7,731 nt of DNA from Bacteroidales bacterium (GTDB taxonomy: Bacteria; Bacteroidota; Bacteroidia; Bacteroidales; Tenuifilaceae). How positions within the stretch are numbered: position 1 is the stretch's first letter; each line of letters starts with the position of its first letter. Shown in pieces: positions 1 through 5,681 of this stretch. The notes below the pieces were generated by a model. That model saw only the letters and a list, made by a program, of their open reading frames with translations, ran no database searches and was not told where the DNA came from. A program made the position numbers and the translations under genes. The stretch spans positions 1-7,731 of the forward strand of contig DQHR01000050.1 of assembly GCA_003531155.1 (NCBI GenBank). Direction: 5' to 3'.

Positions 1-494
1 TAGAATTCTTCAGCATTATTCTCTCTAAGCGAAAAGGAACTACTCTTAATTTCATTAAGAATCAACTCATCCTCGTTTAAGTTGTCAAGATTTTCTAAAC
101 AAGAGACATCAGGAGAATAAACCTTCCATTCAATAAAATCAGATGCAATAAGAGTGAAATGATATCCTTCGCCTGACTTAAACTGTCCAAGTAAATAACC
201 TGCCAGTTGCTCCTTAGCATGTGCCTCAGAGACCTTGAGACTATTCTCAAATTCAATAATTATCCTGTTATAAAGAGTATCTGCACTTCCTCTATGAAGT
301 TTGTCCTTTCTAGGAATGTTTATTATTGAAGTTTCAGCCCCAGCAGAAATTTTATCAATAATCTTCTCAATATCCTTATCATTTCCATATAGATGATGAA
401 GAAGGTCTTTGAATATCTCTTTTTTGGTTAACTCTTTATTAGCTGATTTTATCTTTTGAAGATATGACAGAATAAGGGTTTGATACTCCTTCAT
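1..494 (-). CDS. N-terminal fragment of a probable type IIG/Eco57I-like restriction-modification enzyme
   Basis: An open frame runs from an ATG at 494 leftward off the window edge, giving 164 residues without a stop. After a helical start (about residues 1-50), residues 68-83 read HRGSADTLYNRIIIEF with E83, followed by AKEQLAGYL (93-101). This D72...E81-x-E83 plus downstream Gln pattern is what I know from the PD-(D/E)XK-like nuclease domain at the front of type IIG and related Eco57I-type methylase-nucleases, which cut DNA near a site they also methylate. The methylase part, if present, is outside the window, so the assignment rests on the N-terminus alone. It is transcribed divergently from the ATPase/RloB pair and has a TATATTTG box 22 bases upstream of the start. 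It could instead be a stand-alone nuclease-like or other N-6 methylase family protein. Confidence 0.6.
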   Translation of the reverse strand, partial: MKEYQTLILSYLQKIKSANKELTKKEIFKDLLHHLYGNDKDIEKIIDKISAGAETSIINIPRKDKLHRGSADTLYNRIIIEFENSLKVSEAHAKEQLAGYLLGQFKSGEGYHFTLIASDFIEWKVYSPDVSCLENLDNLNEDELILNEIKSSSFSLRENNAEEF

Positions 495-515
495 TTTATT
501 TGATGTTAAATAAAA

Positions 516-523
516 CAAATATA
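516..523 (-). promoter_or_regulatory. Possible Bacteroidota -7 box for the leftward gene
   Basis: Read on the minus strand these bases are TATATTTG, an exact match to the Bacteroidota -7 consensus TAnnTTTG, ending 21 bases before the ATG at 494. No TTG lies at the usual distance upstream, so only half of the promoter is supported. Confidence 0.35.
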
Positions 524-562
524 GTTAAAAAAATCTCCCCCACTTGAATGTCTTCAATAAGC

Positions 563-580
563 TAATCGCACAATCGATTA
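563..580. promoter_or_regulatory. Inverted repeat in the divergent intergenic region (possible operator)
   Basis: TAATCG at 563-568 and CGATTA at 575-580 form a perfect 6-bp inverted repeat with a 6-base spacer. It sits between the divergent promoters of the restriction-like gene and the ATPase gene, a suitable place for a repressor that controls both. A further CGATTA occurs at 683-688. No regulator gene lies next to it, so the role is inferred from position only and the match is short enough to be chance. Confidence 0.25.
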
Positions 581-617
581 AACAGGCTTTTATCAAATTT
601 CAAAATGAATCAAAAAA

Positions 618-649
618 GTTGAACTTGGATTGTATTTTTTCTATATTTG
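618..649 (+). promoter_or_regulatory. Promoter of the ATPase-RloB operon
   Basis: GTTG at 618-621 and TATATTTG at 642-649 are separated by 20 bases, fitting the Bacteroidota sigma factor layout (TTTG or TTG near -33, TAnnTTTG near -7). Transcription would begin at about 655, leaving a leader of about 80 bases before the ATG at 734. Confidence 0.55.
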
Positions 650-733
650 TTAAAAAAGAGCAAATTTCGATAAAACATTCGGCGATTAGAATTGTTTATT
701 CCTATATTCGCAAATAAAATTCAAATCACAAAA

Positions 734-2041
734 ATGATAGTAGAATTTAGTGTAAAAAACTTTCGTTCAATCAAAGAACTTCAAACAATTAGTTTTGTAG
801 CGACTGGATTGAAAAGCCCAACTGATTCTTCCGAAGTTGACGACAATAATATTGATGAGGATGGAGGAATGCGTTTATTAAAAACGGTTGGGATATATGG
901 CGCAAATGCAAGCGGAAAAAGTAATATAATTGCCGCTTTAGAGTACTTCTTACAGGCCATAAAAAATGAAGCAAGTTCGGAATCGAACTTAGCCAACCTT
1001 TGTGACCCATTTCTTTATCAAGACAATGCAATAAACACTGAATCCTTTTTTCAAATGGTTTTGTTTGTTAAAGGTAAGAAATACAGATATGGTTTTACAG
1101 TTAAAAGAAATACAAAAACAAAAGACTCTCCAGAAGATAGAGTTAGTAAAGAAGTAATAGTTAGTGAGTGGTTATATGGCACAAAAGAAAAGAACATGGT
1201 AGAACTGTTCACAAGATCAGGAATTGAAGTAAAAAAAGAAAAACTACCAAATTCGGAGAAAGTACCTCCATTGTCTTATGAACATACATTATTCTTAACA
1301 CACTCTGCCGCATTCGATAGCGATGGAGATTGCGCCGCCATAAGAACCTATATGAACGGTTGGGCTCTTTCAAATTTCACAGATGGCTTAGAGCCATTCA
1401 GATGGAATGCTTTATACTTACTTGAACATGAGAATAAAAAGAAAGATTTTCTGAATTTGCTTTCTTCTTTTAATCTTAAGTACAATGATATTGTTCTAGA
1501 GAGAGATGTAAATACTCCTGAGCAAGCCATTTTTCCTCAAAACAAGATTTATTTGATGAAATCTTTCAATAATGAAAGAAATGAATTAGTTGACATCAAA
1601 CTTAATCTTAGCAACAATGAATCATCAGGAACACAGAAACTATTTGATTTAGCTGGTCTTTTAATTAGGGCTTTTAATTCACCAGTAAGTGCCTTTATTA
1701 TTATCGACGAAGTTGACAGTAACTTTCATCCATCTTTACTTATAAAACTTATTAGTTTATTTAATGATTCAGTATTAAATAAAAGCAAGTCACAATTGTT
1801 ATTTACAAGCCACGATACAAACTTAATGTCTCCTTCTATTATGAGACGTGATCAATTTTACTTTACTGAAAAGGGAGAAGATGACTCTACGAGATTGTAT
1901 TCTTTGGCAGATTTAAAAGGCATTAGAAATGATGCTGATTTCGCAAAGCAGTATTTGGCTGGGTTTTATGGAGCACTGCCTATGTTAGATAGTTATACTA
2001 ATGAAAACAATTCGCCCAATGACAGAACCTTGGAATCTTAA
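734..2041 (+). CDS. AAA15/AAA21-type ATPase, RloA / AbiLi-like
   Basis: This 435-residue P-loop ATPase is of the OLD/ABC-like kind used in phage-defence pairs. It opens with MIVEFSVKNFRSIKE, the usual first strand of the family. Walker A is GANASGKS (56-63), a signature-like SSGTQ is at 297-301, Walker B is IIIDEVD (322-328) followed by SNFHP, and the switch histidine is in TSHD (358-361). No long coiled coil is apparent, and the length is normal for the short RloA/AbiLi type. The frame stays open upstream to a TTG at 692, but the conserved N-terminus starts exactly at the ATG at 734, so I use that. The end overlaps the RloB-like gene by 41 bases, implying translational coupling. Known pairs of this type (AbiL of Lactococcus, RloA-RloB of Campylobacter) couple a nucleotide-hydrolysing sensor to a TOPRIM-like effector; that role here is inferred. 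Confidence 0.88.
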   Translation: MIVEFSVKNFRSIKELQTISFVATGLKSPTDSSEVDDNNIDEDGGMRLLKTVGIYGANASGKSNIIAALEYFLQAIKNEASSESNLANLCDPFLYQDNAINTESFFQMVLFVKGKKYRYGFTVKRNTKTKDSPEDRVSKEVIVSEWLYGTKEKNMVELFTRSGIEVKKEKLPNSEKVPPLSYEHTLFLTHSAAFDSDGDCAAIRTYMNGWALSNFTDGLEPFRWNALYLLEHENKKKDFLNLLSSFNLKYNDIVLERDVNTPEQAIFPQNKIYLMKSFNNERNELVDIKLNLSNNESSGTQKLFDLAGLLIRAFNSPVSAFIIIDEVDSNFHPSLLIKLISLFNDSVLNKSKSQLLFTSHDTNLMSPSIMRRDQFYFTEKGEDDSTRLYSLADLKGIRNDADFAKQYLAGFYGALPMLDSYTNENNSPNDRTLES

Positions 2042-2771
2042 AATTGACGATAAGAGACTGGAAGATTCCCTTCCAAATTTTATAATTTTTTGCGAAGATG
2101 AAGTAAGCGAACCAATTTATTTTAAATACTTTGAGACTTCCAAAATCAAAATAAATCCAGTAAAAAAACAGCAAAGCAAGATAACAAATGTCTTAAAAGC
2201 CATCTGTTATTGCGAAGATAAAGGATTAATGGAGTCTAAAAATGGCACAGCAGTACTTCAAAGTGAAAACACTCAAGTCTGGTGTGTTTTTGATAGAGAT
2301 TCCGAAGAGGATTTGACCCAAGTCCAACTAGGCAATACCTCTTTTAATGTTTCCATCGATACAGCAATAAGTAAAGGTTTCAAAGTAGCATGGAGCAATG
2401 ATTCTTTCGAACTATGGATTCTTCTTCATTTTGAAGATGTCAGTCATTTGAATACAGCACATAAAAGCAGAGATTATTATTACAACAGATTAACAGAAAT
2501 CTTTAAATCTTTGCCAAATCCAAATGAAGATTTAACCAAAGCTTTGCAATACCCAACATTTAACTACAAAAAGGATTGCAAAAGCGAAAAGAATTTCAGG
2601 AATATTGTAAGAAGCGAGATCACTGGCACAACAAAAGATGCAATAAAAAGGGCGATAGAATTAGAAAAGCTCTTTAATCAGAGTCAAATCCTGAATCATG
2701 AAAAGGTTCCATGCACAATGATTCATCATTTGGTTGAAGAGTTAATTAGGTTGGGAGGCAAAGAAATATAA
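2001..2771 (+). CDS. RloB-family protein (TOPRIM-like), partner of the ATPase
   Basis: A 256-residue protein with RloB family hallmarks: IIFCEDEVSEPIYFKYF (28-44), giving the TOPRIM-type glutamate E32; VFDRD (96-100), giving a DxD pair at D98 and D100; then WSNDSFELWILLHF (131-144), the conserved block that follows in RloB proteins; and a helical C-terminus ending in a TMIHHLVEELI stretch. TOPRIM-like folds bind metal and often cut or nick nucleic acid, so this is the likely effector of the pair, presumably held or activated by the ATPase. The start at 2001 lies inside the ATPase gene; an ATG at 2019 in the same frame would shorten it by six residues, and neither start has a Shine-Dalgarno site. 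It matches AbiLii in the AbiL system. Nuclease activity and target are inferred, not visible. Confidence 0.85.
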   Translation: MKTIRPMTEPWNLKIDDKRLEDSLPNFIIFCEDEVSEPIYFKYFETSKIKINPVKKQQSKITNVLKAICYCEDKGLMESKNGTAVLQSENTQVWCVFDRDSEEDLTQVQLGNTSFNVSIDTAISKGFKVAWSNDSFELWILLHFEDVSHLNTAHKSRDYYYNRLTEIFKSLPNPNEDLTKALQYPTFNYKKDCKSEKNFRNIVRSEITGTTKDAIKRAIELEKLFNQSQILNHEKVPCTMIHHLVEELIRLGGKEI

Positions 2772-2864
2772 CCCTGAATTTCAAATACTAAACAACAAAT
2801 CTCAACAAGGTTTTACAAATTGCTCAGAAAGATGATCAATTAGAAAAACCTTTGGTAAGTTGAA

Positions 2865-2900
2865 TCAAGAGTAGAAATAGAAAACAATTTCTACACTTGA
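2865..2900 (+). terminator. Hairpin after the ATPase-RloB operon, probable terminator
   Basis: The arms 2865-2878 and 2887-2900 are complementary over 14 bases with one A-A mismatch, closing an 8-base loop (AGAAAACA). It lies 94 bases after the RloB stop. The uridine run that follows is weak (CTATTTTATA), so it may act as a poor terminator, an mRNA 3' end stabiliser, or both. Confidence 0.45.
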
Positions 2901-2933
2901 CTATTTTATACATCAAATAATCACTTATAAAAA

Positions 2934-2963
2934 TTGTCATTAGTTTTTCTTTCTTTACCTTAG
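2934..2963 (+). promoter_or_regulatory. Promoter of the DUF1508 gene
   Basis: TTG at 2934-2936 and TACCTTAG at 2956-2963 are 19 bases apart; the second box differs from TAnnTTTG by one base. Transcription would start near 2970, about 60 bases before the ATG at 3032. Confidence 0.4.
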
Positions 2964-3031
2964 TATTCAATTAGTTAATATTTTTCTTGATTATTACTTT
3001 CATTAAACCTTTAACCTATAAAATCTTTATT

Positions 3032-3364
3032 ATGGCACATCCGGAATTTCAAGTAAAGACTGGTAAGGATAATCAGTTTTACTTTAATTTAACTGCAAAA
3101 AATGGCCAGACAATCTTATCTAGCGAAGGCTACAAGTCTAAAGATGGTTACACGAACGGTATTGCTAGTGTTAAAAAGAATGCACCAGATGATGGCCGAT
3201 ACGAAAGAAAAGTCGCAAAAGATGGTCAGCACTACTTTACTCTTAAAGCAGGAAATGGCGAACCCATAGGAAAAAGCGAAATGTATAAATCGAAAGATTC
3301 TATGGAGAATGGAATTCAATCAGTTAAAACAAATGCTCCTATAGCAGAGATACACGTATTATAA
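3032..3364 (+). CDS. Tandem DUF1508 (YegP-like) small protein
   Basis: This 110-residue soluble protein consists of two copies of the DUF1508 unit, about residues 5-52 and 57-103. Each copy has the pattern F/Y-x-x-K...G-Q-x-Y-F-x-L-x-A-x-N-G-x-x-I, then SE-x-YKSKD and NGI-x-SVK-x-NAP. YegP of Escherichia coli has the same duplicated architecture and size, and its biochemical function is not established. The open frame extends upstream to a TTG at 2987, but MAHPEFQVK at 3032 is the natural domain start. There is no membrane segment or signal peptide. It has its own promoter and terminator and faces the toxin-antitoxin operon, whose DUF2188 gene is another small beta-rich family. Whether the two are functionally connected cannot be read from the sequence. 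Confidence 0.88.
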   Translation: MAHPEFQVKTGKDNQFYFNLTAKNGQTILSSEGYKSKDGYTNGIASVKKNAPDDGRYERKVAKDGQHYFTLKAGNGEPIGKSEMYKSKDSMENGIQSVKTNAPIAEIHVL

Positions 3365-3385
3365 CCTTTTGAATCTTAAAATTAG

Positions 3386-3416
3386 AATAGCAGAGAGAAA
3401 TTTCTGCTATTTTTTT
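3386..3416 (+). terminator. Intrinsic terminator of the DUF1508 gene
   Basis: AATAGCAGA (3386-3394) pairs perfectly with TCTGCTATT (3403-3411) around an 8-base loop, and the right arm runs into seven T residues (3410-3416). It begins 22 bases after the stop codon. This is the cleanest terminator in the window. Confidence 0.8.
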
Positions 3417-3449
3417 CAACCTTTTAAGCAAATTTAATCTCCGTTCCGC

Positions 3450-3517
3450 TTTTGTCAAGGGTATACAAGCGATGATATTTTGATTTATATTTTATGGTAT
3501 CATCGCCCTTGACAAAA
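3450..3517. repeat. Bulged 20-bp inverted repeat of unknown function
   Basis: The left arm is TTTTGTCAAGGG (3450-3461), an unpaired TATACAAG (3462-3469), then CGATGATA (3470-3477). The right arm 3498-3517 is the exact complement of the left arm without those 8 bases, so 20 pairs form with one asymmetric bulge and a 20-base AT-rich loop (3478-3497). It lies between the DUF1508 terminator and the end of the minus-strand operon. Neither side continues into a T-run, so it does not look like an intrinsic terminator in either direction. A small palindromic mobile element, a folded recombination site, a protein-binding site or an mRNA 3' end structure would all fit. Confidence 0.7.
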
Positions 3518-3582
3518 CCTCCACTTTCGATTTTTTGGGGCTTAACAGTTTGAAAATGGTTAGATTTATTCAAATAGAGCAA

Positions 3583-3807
3583 TTATAATCTACCAAGTTT
3601 TTTAATGGCATCATCAAGGTCTTTTAAAGATTTATTTACATCTCTTAAAGCCTTTTTGTTTGTTCCATTCTTATCCTTCAGTTGTATCTCTTGCCCACAA
3701 GAACACCTAACTTTTACTTCATCAGCAATCTGTTTTAGTGTAACAGGAATTGACCGTTTACATTCTGGGCAATCTATTTTCACGGTTTGTTTACTAATAT
3801 CAATCAT
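3583..3807 (-). CDS. Small cysteine-rich (zinc-ribbon-like) protein
   Basis: A 74-residue protein, last gene of the four-gene operon. A CPEC knuckle at residues 13-16 and a CSC pair at 35-37 enclose a short beta-rich segment (IPVTLKQIADEVKVR), which together would make a small zinc ribbon. The second knuckle is CxC rather than CxxC, so metal binding is plausible but not certain. A lysine- and aspartate-rich helix follows (residues 44-74, ending LDDAIKKLGRL). The ATG at 3807 is only 3 bases after the DUF2188 stop, so the two are surely co-transcribed. I recognise no named family; it could be a nucleic-acid- or protein-binding accessory of the toxin-antitoxin pair, or an unrelated passenger. 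Confidence 0.72.
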   Translation of the reverse strand: MIDISKQTVKIDCPECKRSIPVTLKQIADEVKVRCSCGQEIQLKDKNGTNKKALRDVNKSLKDLDDAIKKLGRL

Positions 3808-3810
3808 AGC

Positions 3811-4047
3811 CTAATGTTTTTTATCTTTGGGAGGACAGGGATCGCTCCCAAAACTATTCTTGTTTTGAATTTTTCCGTCCTTTTTGAGAATGGTTAATTC
3901 GGATTGTTGATTTTTAGCGATACCCGTTCCAATCTTCAGGGCTTCAACTTTAGTATCAGTTTTCGCAGTCAGTTTTTTGTTTCCTTCACCCCTTACGCCC
4001 CAACCATCCTTAGTTGGTACGACGTATTGATTTTTCCCTTTTGCCAT
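3811..4047 (-). CDS. DUF2188 domain protein
   Basis: A 78-residue protein that is nearly all one DUF2188 domain: NQYVVPTKDGWGVRGEGNKK (6-25), a lysine/threonine-rich turn, a helix EALKIGTGIAKNQQSEL (34-50), then ILKKDGKIQNKNSFGSDPCPP (52-72). The -VVP-x-x-DGW-V-x-GEG- and -DG-x-I-x-x-x-x-S-G-DP- motifs are family marks; no molecular function is known to me. The frame is open up to an ATG at 4122, inside the toxin gene, but the domain starts at the ATG at 4047, which lies 7 bases after the toxin stop and gives normal family length. It is the third gene of the Panacea-RelE operon. A link with the toxin (modulator, chaperone or target decoy) is speculative. Confidence 0.8.
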   Translation of the reverse strand: MAKGKNQYVVPTKDGWGVRGEGNKKLTAKTDTKVEALKIGTGIAKNQQSELTILKKDGKIQNKNSFGSDPCPPKDKKH

Positions 4048-4054
4048 TGTTTCA

Positions 4055-4399
4055 TTATTTAAAGTTGTCTTTAATTCGTTGTTTATCCTCATTCTCCTTA
4101 TCATTCTTGTGATACAACTCAATAAAGACTATTTTTTCTTCAGTTGGGTAATGTGCATAAATCAATCTCAACCCTGAATTTACCCCACGTCCTTTTAATG
4201 CCTTACATGCTATCTTTTTAACTTTGATTATACAAGTTTCTATACCCAAATTATCAATTCGAAAACTAAATGGCGGTCTTTCTTCAGGCATTATTTCTAG
4301 AACCTTTTTCACCACTTCTAAATCCTCGTTTAGAGTTCTATATTTTTTCAAAAGGGCTTTTAAGTCCTTTTGAAATTCATCTAGTTCATTAAAATTCAT
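4055..4399 (-). CDS. RelE/HigB-like toxin
   Basis: A 114-residue protein of the RelE/ParE superfamily. The N-terminal helices (FQKDLKALLKKYRTLNEDLE, 9-28) are followed by beta strands. GRGVNSGLRLIYAHY (70-84) supplies R78 and Y81, and FIELYHKNDKENED (92-105) supplies Y96, H97 and K98 in the position where family members keep catalytic or substrate-binding residues. RelE-type toxins cut mRNA at the ribosome; the exact target cannot be told. The ATG overlaps the antitoxin stop in an ATGA (4396-4399), giving coupled translation with the antitoxin made first. It is longer than minimal RelE (about 95 residues) and closer to the HigB-like subgroup of Bacteroidota. The reading frame is intact and no key residue is obviously missing. 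Confidence 0.82.
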   Translation of the reverse strand: MNFNELDEFQKDLKALLKKYRTLNEDLEVVKKVLEIMPEERPPFSFRIDNLGIETCIIKVKKIACKALKGRGVNSGLRLIYAHYPTEEKIVFIELYHKNDKENEDKQRIKDNFK

Positions 4400-5199
4400 C
4401 GCTCTTCAATTTCGTCACCATAGTTTCTTACTGAGAAAGGAGCATCTCTATAAAAAACTAATTCATAATTTATTTCTTCACCTTCCTTAGAAGCCAACCA
4501 AGGCATATCTTTATGAGAATAATTGCTAATTGAAGCAGCAGACCAGTCACTCATTTGCTCAATAACTTTATCAATAATCTCCTTCTCACTAGCCTTAAGT
4601 TCAGATAAATTGGCTTTCATTAATGGCAAATAACGAGTCTGAGCCAAACCATAATAATCTGTTTTTACTCGCTGCAGCTGGCTTTTCTCAATCATTTGAT
4701 TTATGATAGAATCTAATTTCTGAGGAACTGGGCCATATGGTAATTTTCTATACTTTGCGCCAGTCAGATGTTCCTCATACAACTCATAATAGTTGAAGTC
4801 TGAAAAGTAAAGCAGTTTATACAAAACAGTCTCACCAACATTAGGCTTTCCAGCACATTTCTCAAGTATATAAAGCAGTACATTCTTAAATTTATCAACT
4901 TGCAATGTTGGAACAGAAATTCGTTCAACTACTTTTTTAGTTTTGTTTTCAGTATTTACTTCGACAGAATCATTTACAATAAAATTTTCGGACATGAAAT
5001 CATCTAAAGAGAAACCTAAAATAATAGATAATCTCTGAAGTTCGAGAACATCAATGCTTCTATTCCCTGATTCAATTTGAACCAATGAAGGTCGAGAAAT
5101 TTTGACACTTTTAGCCAGTTCAGCCTGAGAGAGCCCCTTCAATTTACGAAGTTCCATAATTCTCTGACCTATTTGCTCTTGTGACAATCTAGTACTCAT
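4396..5199 (-). CDS. XRE helix-turn-helix plus Panacea (DUF4065/SocA-like) antitoxin
   Basis: A 267-residue two-domain antitoxin. Residues 6-70 are an XRE helix-turn-helix (GQRIMELRKLKGLSQAELAK, then ISRPSLVQIESGNRSI), which should bind the operon's own promoter. After a charged linker (about 75-100) comes a Panacea domain, with KLLYFSDF (128-135), GAKYRKLPYGPVP (147-159) and the late SHKDMPW (228-234). Panacea domains are known as promiscuous antitoxin modules that neutralise many unrelated toxins by direct binding, and the HTH-Panacea fusion is a recognised form. Here the partner is the RelE-like gene that overlaps its stop by 4 bases. The start at 5199 gives the expected HTH N-terminus; there is no strong Shine-Dalgarno site. 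It is first in a four-gene operon and likely autoregulated through the region at 5230-5268. Confidence 0.9.
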   Translation of the reverse strand: MSTRLSQEQIGQRIMELRKLKGLSQAELAKSVKISRPSLVQIESGNRSIDVLELQRLSIILGFSLDDFMSENFIVNDSVEVNTENKTKKVVERISVPTLQVDKFKNVLLYILEKCAGKPNVGETVLYKLLYFSDFNYYELYEEHLTGAKYRKLPYGPVPQKLDSIINQMIEKSQLQRVKTDYYGLAQTRYLPLMKANLSELKASEKEIIDKVIEQMSDWSAASISNYSHKDMPWLASKEGEEINYELVFYRDAPFSVRNYGDEIEER

Positions 5200-5229
5200 A
5201 TGTGGTAGTATTTTTTCCTATTAACGTTT

Positions 5230-5265
5230 CAAATATACATTTTGTTTCATTTCAAAACAAATATA
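5230..5265 (-). promoter_or_regulatory. Promoter and possible operator of the Panacea-RelE operon
   Basis: On the minus strand TATATTTG occurs twice, at 5265-5258 and 5237-5230. The TTTG of the upstream copy (5261-5258) lies 20 bases before the downstream TATATTTG, so together they make a full Bacteroidota promoter with transcription starting near 5224. The repeated CAAATATA motif (28-base period) extends on the plus strand to CAAATATACAT and CAAATATATGT and could also be the binding site of the XRE domain encoded just downstream; that part is inference. Confidence 0.5.
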
Positions 5266-5297
5266 TGTTCTATTTTAAAACATCAAATTAATTATAT

Positions 5298-5400
5298 GGT
5301 AAGAAAATGGGTAAGAATATGCAAGGGCTGAATTTGGAATCTTACCTTAACATTCTTCATCCTTTTTAATAACTTTGAAAGTTCAGGTAAGAAGGGTAAG
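5298..5400. repeat. Cluster of GGTAAG motifs
   Basis: GGTAAG occurs at 5298-5303, 5310-5315, 5386-5391 and 5395-5400, and its inverse CTTACC at 5341-5346; three of the direct copies continue as GGTAAGAA. The central CTTACCT and the AGGTAAG at 5385-5391 could pair over 7 bases. Five copies of a hexamer in about 100 bases is more than expected and resembles an iterated binding site. Confidence 0.4.
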
Positions 5401-5531
5401 TGATTTCGACTTCTTTTTAGAAAATTTTTATCCTTTTTTACATTAAAAAACTTATTCTAAGTGAACTATTCGGTTACCTAAACAAGCGTACAAACCTACA
5501 ATCCATATTAAATAATGGATATATAAATCAG

Positions 5532-5556
5532 GTTCGACTCCCTCCAGGGGTCGAAC
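5532..5556. repeat. Hairpin containing a tRNA T-arm-like sequence
   Basis: GTTCGAC (5532-5538) and GTCGAAC (5550-5556) are perfectly complementary, and the inner CCCT/AGGG can extend the stem after one bulged T. GGTTCGACTCC at 5531-5541 is what the T-loop end of a bacterial tRNA looks like, but the flanks do not form a 5-bp T stem, an acceptor stem or a CCA end, so no functional tRNA is present. It may be an attachment-site remnant of an element that once targeted a tRNA gene, or only a GC-rich hairpin. Confidence 0.4.
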
Positions 5557-5640
5557 TCGTTTTGGGGAGGTTTGCAGCCAAGCAATCCATTTCATACCTG
5601 CACACATATGGAGATATATGCTAAAGTGGCAAAAAAACAA

Positions 5641-5660
5641 ATATACCCTATCGGGTATAT
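5641..5660. promoter_or_regulatory. hip operator O1
   Basis: TATACC-N6-GGTATA at 5642-5659, flanked by A and T so that the palindrome is 7+7. It is the most distal of three copies before hipB, 40 bases from O2. The design resembles the Escherichia coli HipB operator (TATCC-N8-GGATA), which is why I assign it to the HipB encoded just downstream. Confidence 0.72.
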
Positions 5661-5681
5661 TAATTTCATATCTTAATATTT

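Noticed and set aside
679..688. TCGGCGATTA shared between 679-688 and 7682-7691 as island end repeats
   Set aside because: A 10-base match is expected many times by chance in a window this long, and neither copy sits at a recognisable element boundary.
692..733. Upstream TTG extension of the ATPase gene by 14 codons
   Set aside because: The family's N-terminus (MIVEFSVKNFRSIKE) begins exactly at the ATG at 734, and the extra residues have no family resemblance.
2987..3031. Upstream TTG extension of the DUF1508 gene
   Set aside because: The added 15 residues are hydrophobic noise from the AT-rich leader, and the ATG at 3032 gives the normal domain start.
3450..3517. Classical integron attC site
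   Set aside because: The arms lack the GTTRRRY and RYYYAAC core sites at their ends, and no integrase gene is in the window.
3450..3517. Intrinsic terminator of the minus-strand operon
   Set aside because: On both strands the stem ends in AAAA and is followed by GC-containing sequence, with no T-run.
4048..4122. Upstream ATG at 4122 for the DUF2188 gene
   Set aside because: It would add 25 residues overlapping the toxin gene with no family similarity; the ATG at 4047 gives the standard DUF2188 length.
5470..5560. A tRNA gene around the GGTTCGACTCC sequence
   Set aside because: The T stem pairs in only two positions, and no acceptor stem, D-arm or CCA end can be drawn.
5452..5640. 62-codon minus-strand open frame in the long intergenic region
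   Set aside because: It crosses the T-arm-like hairpin, has no recognisable domain and its composition looks like translated noncoding DNA.
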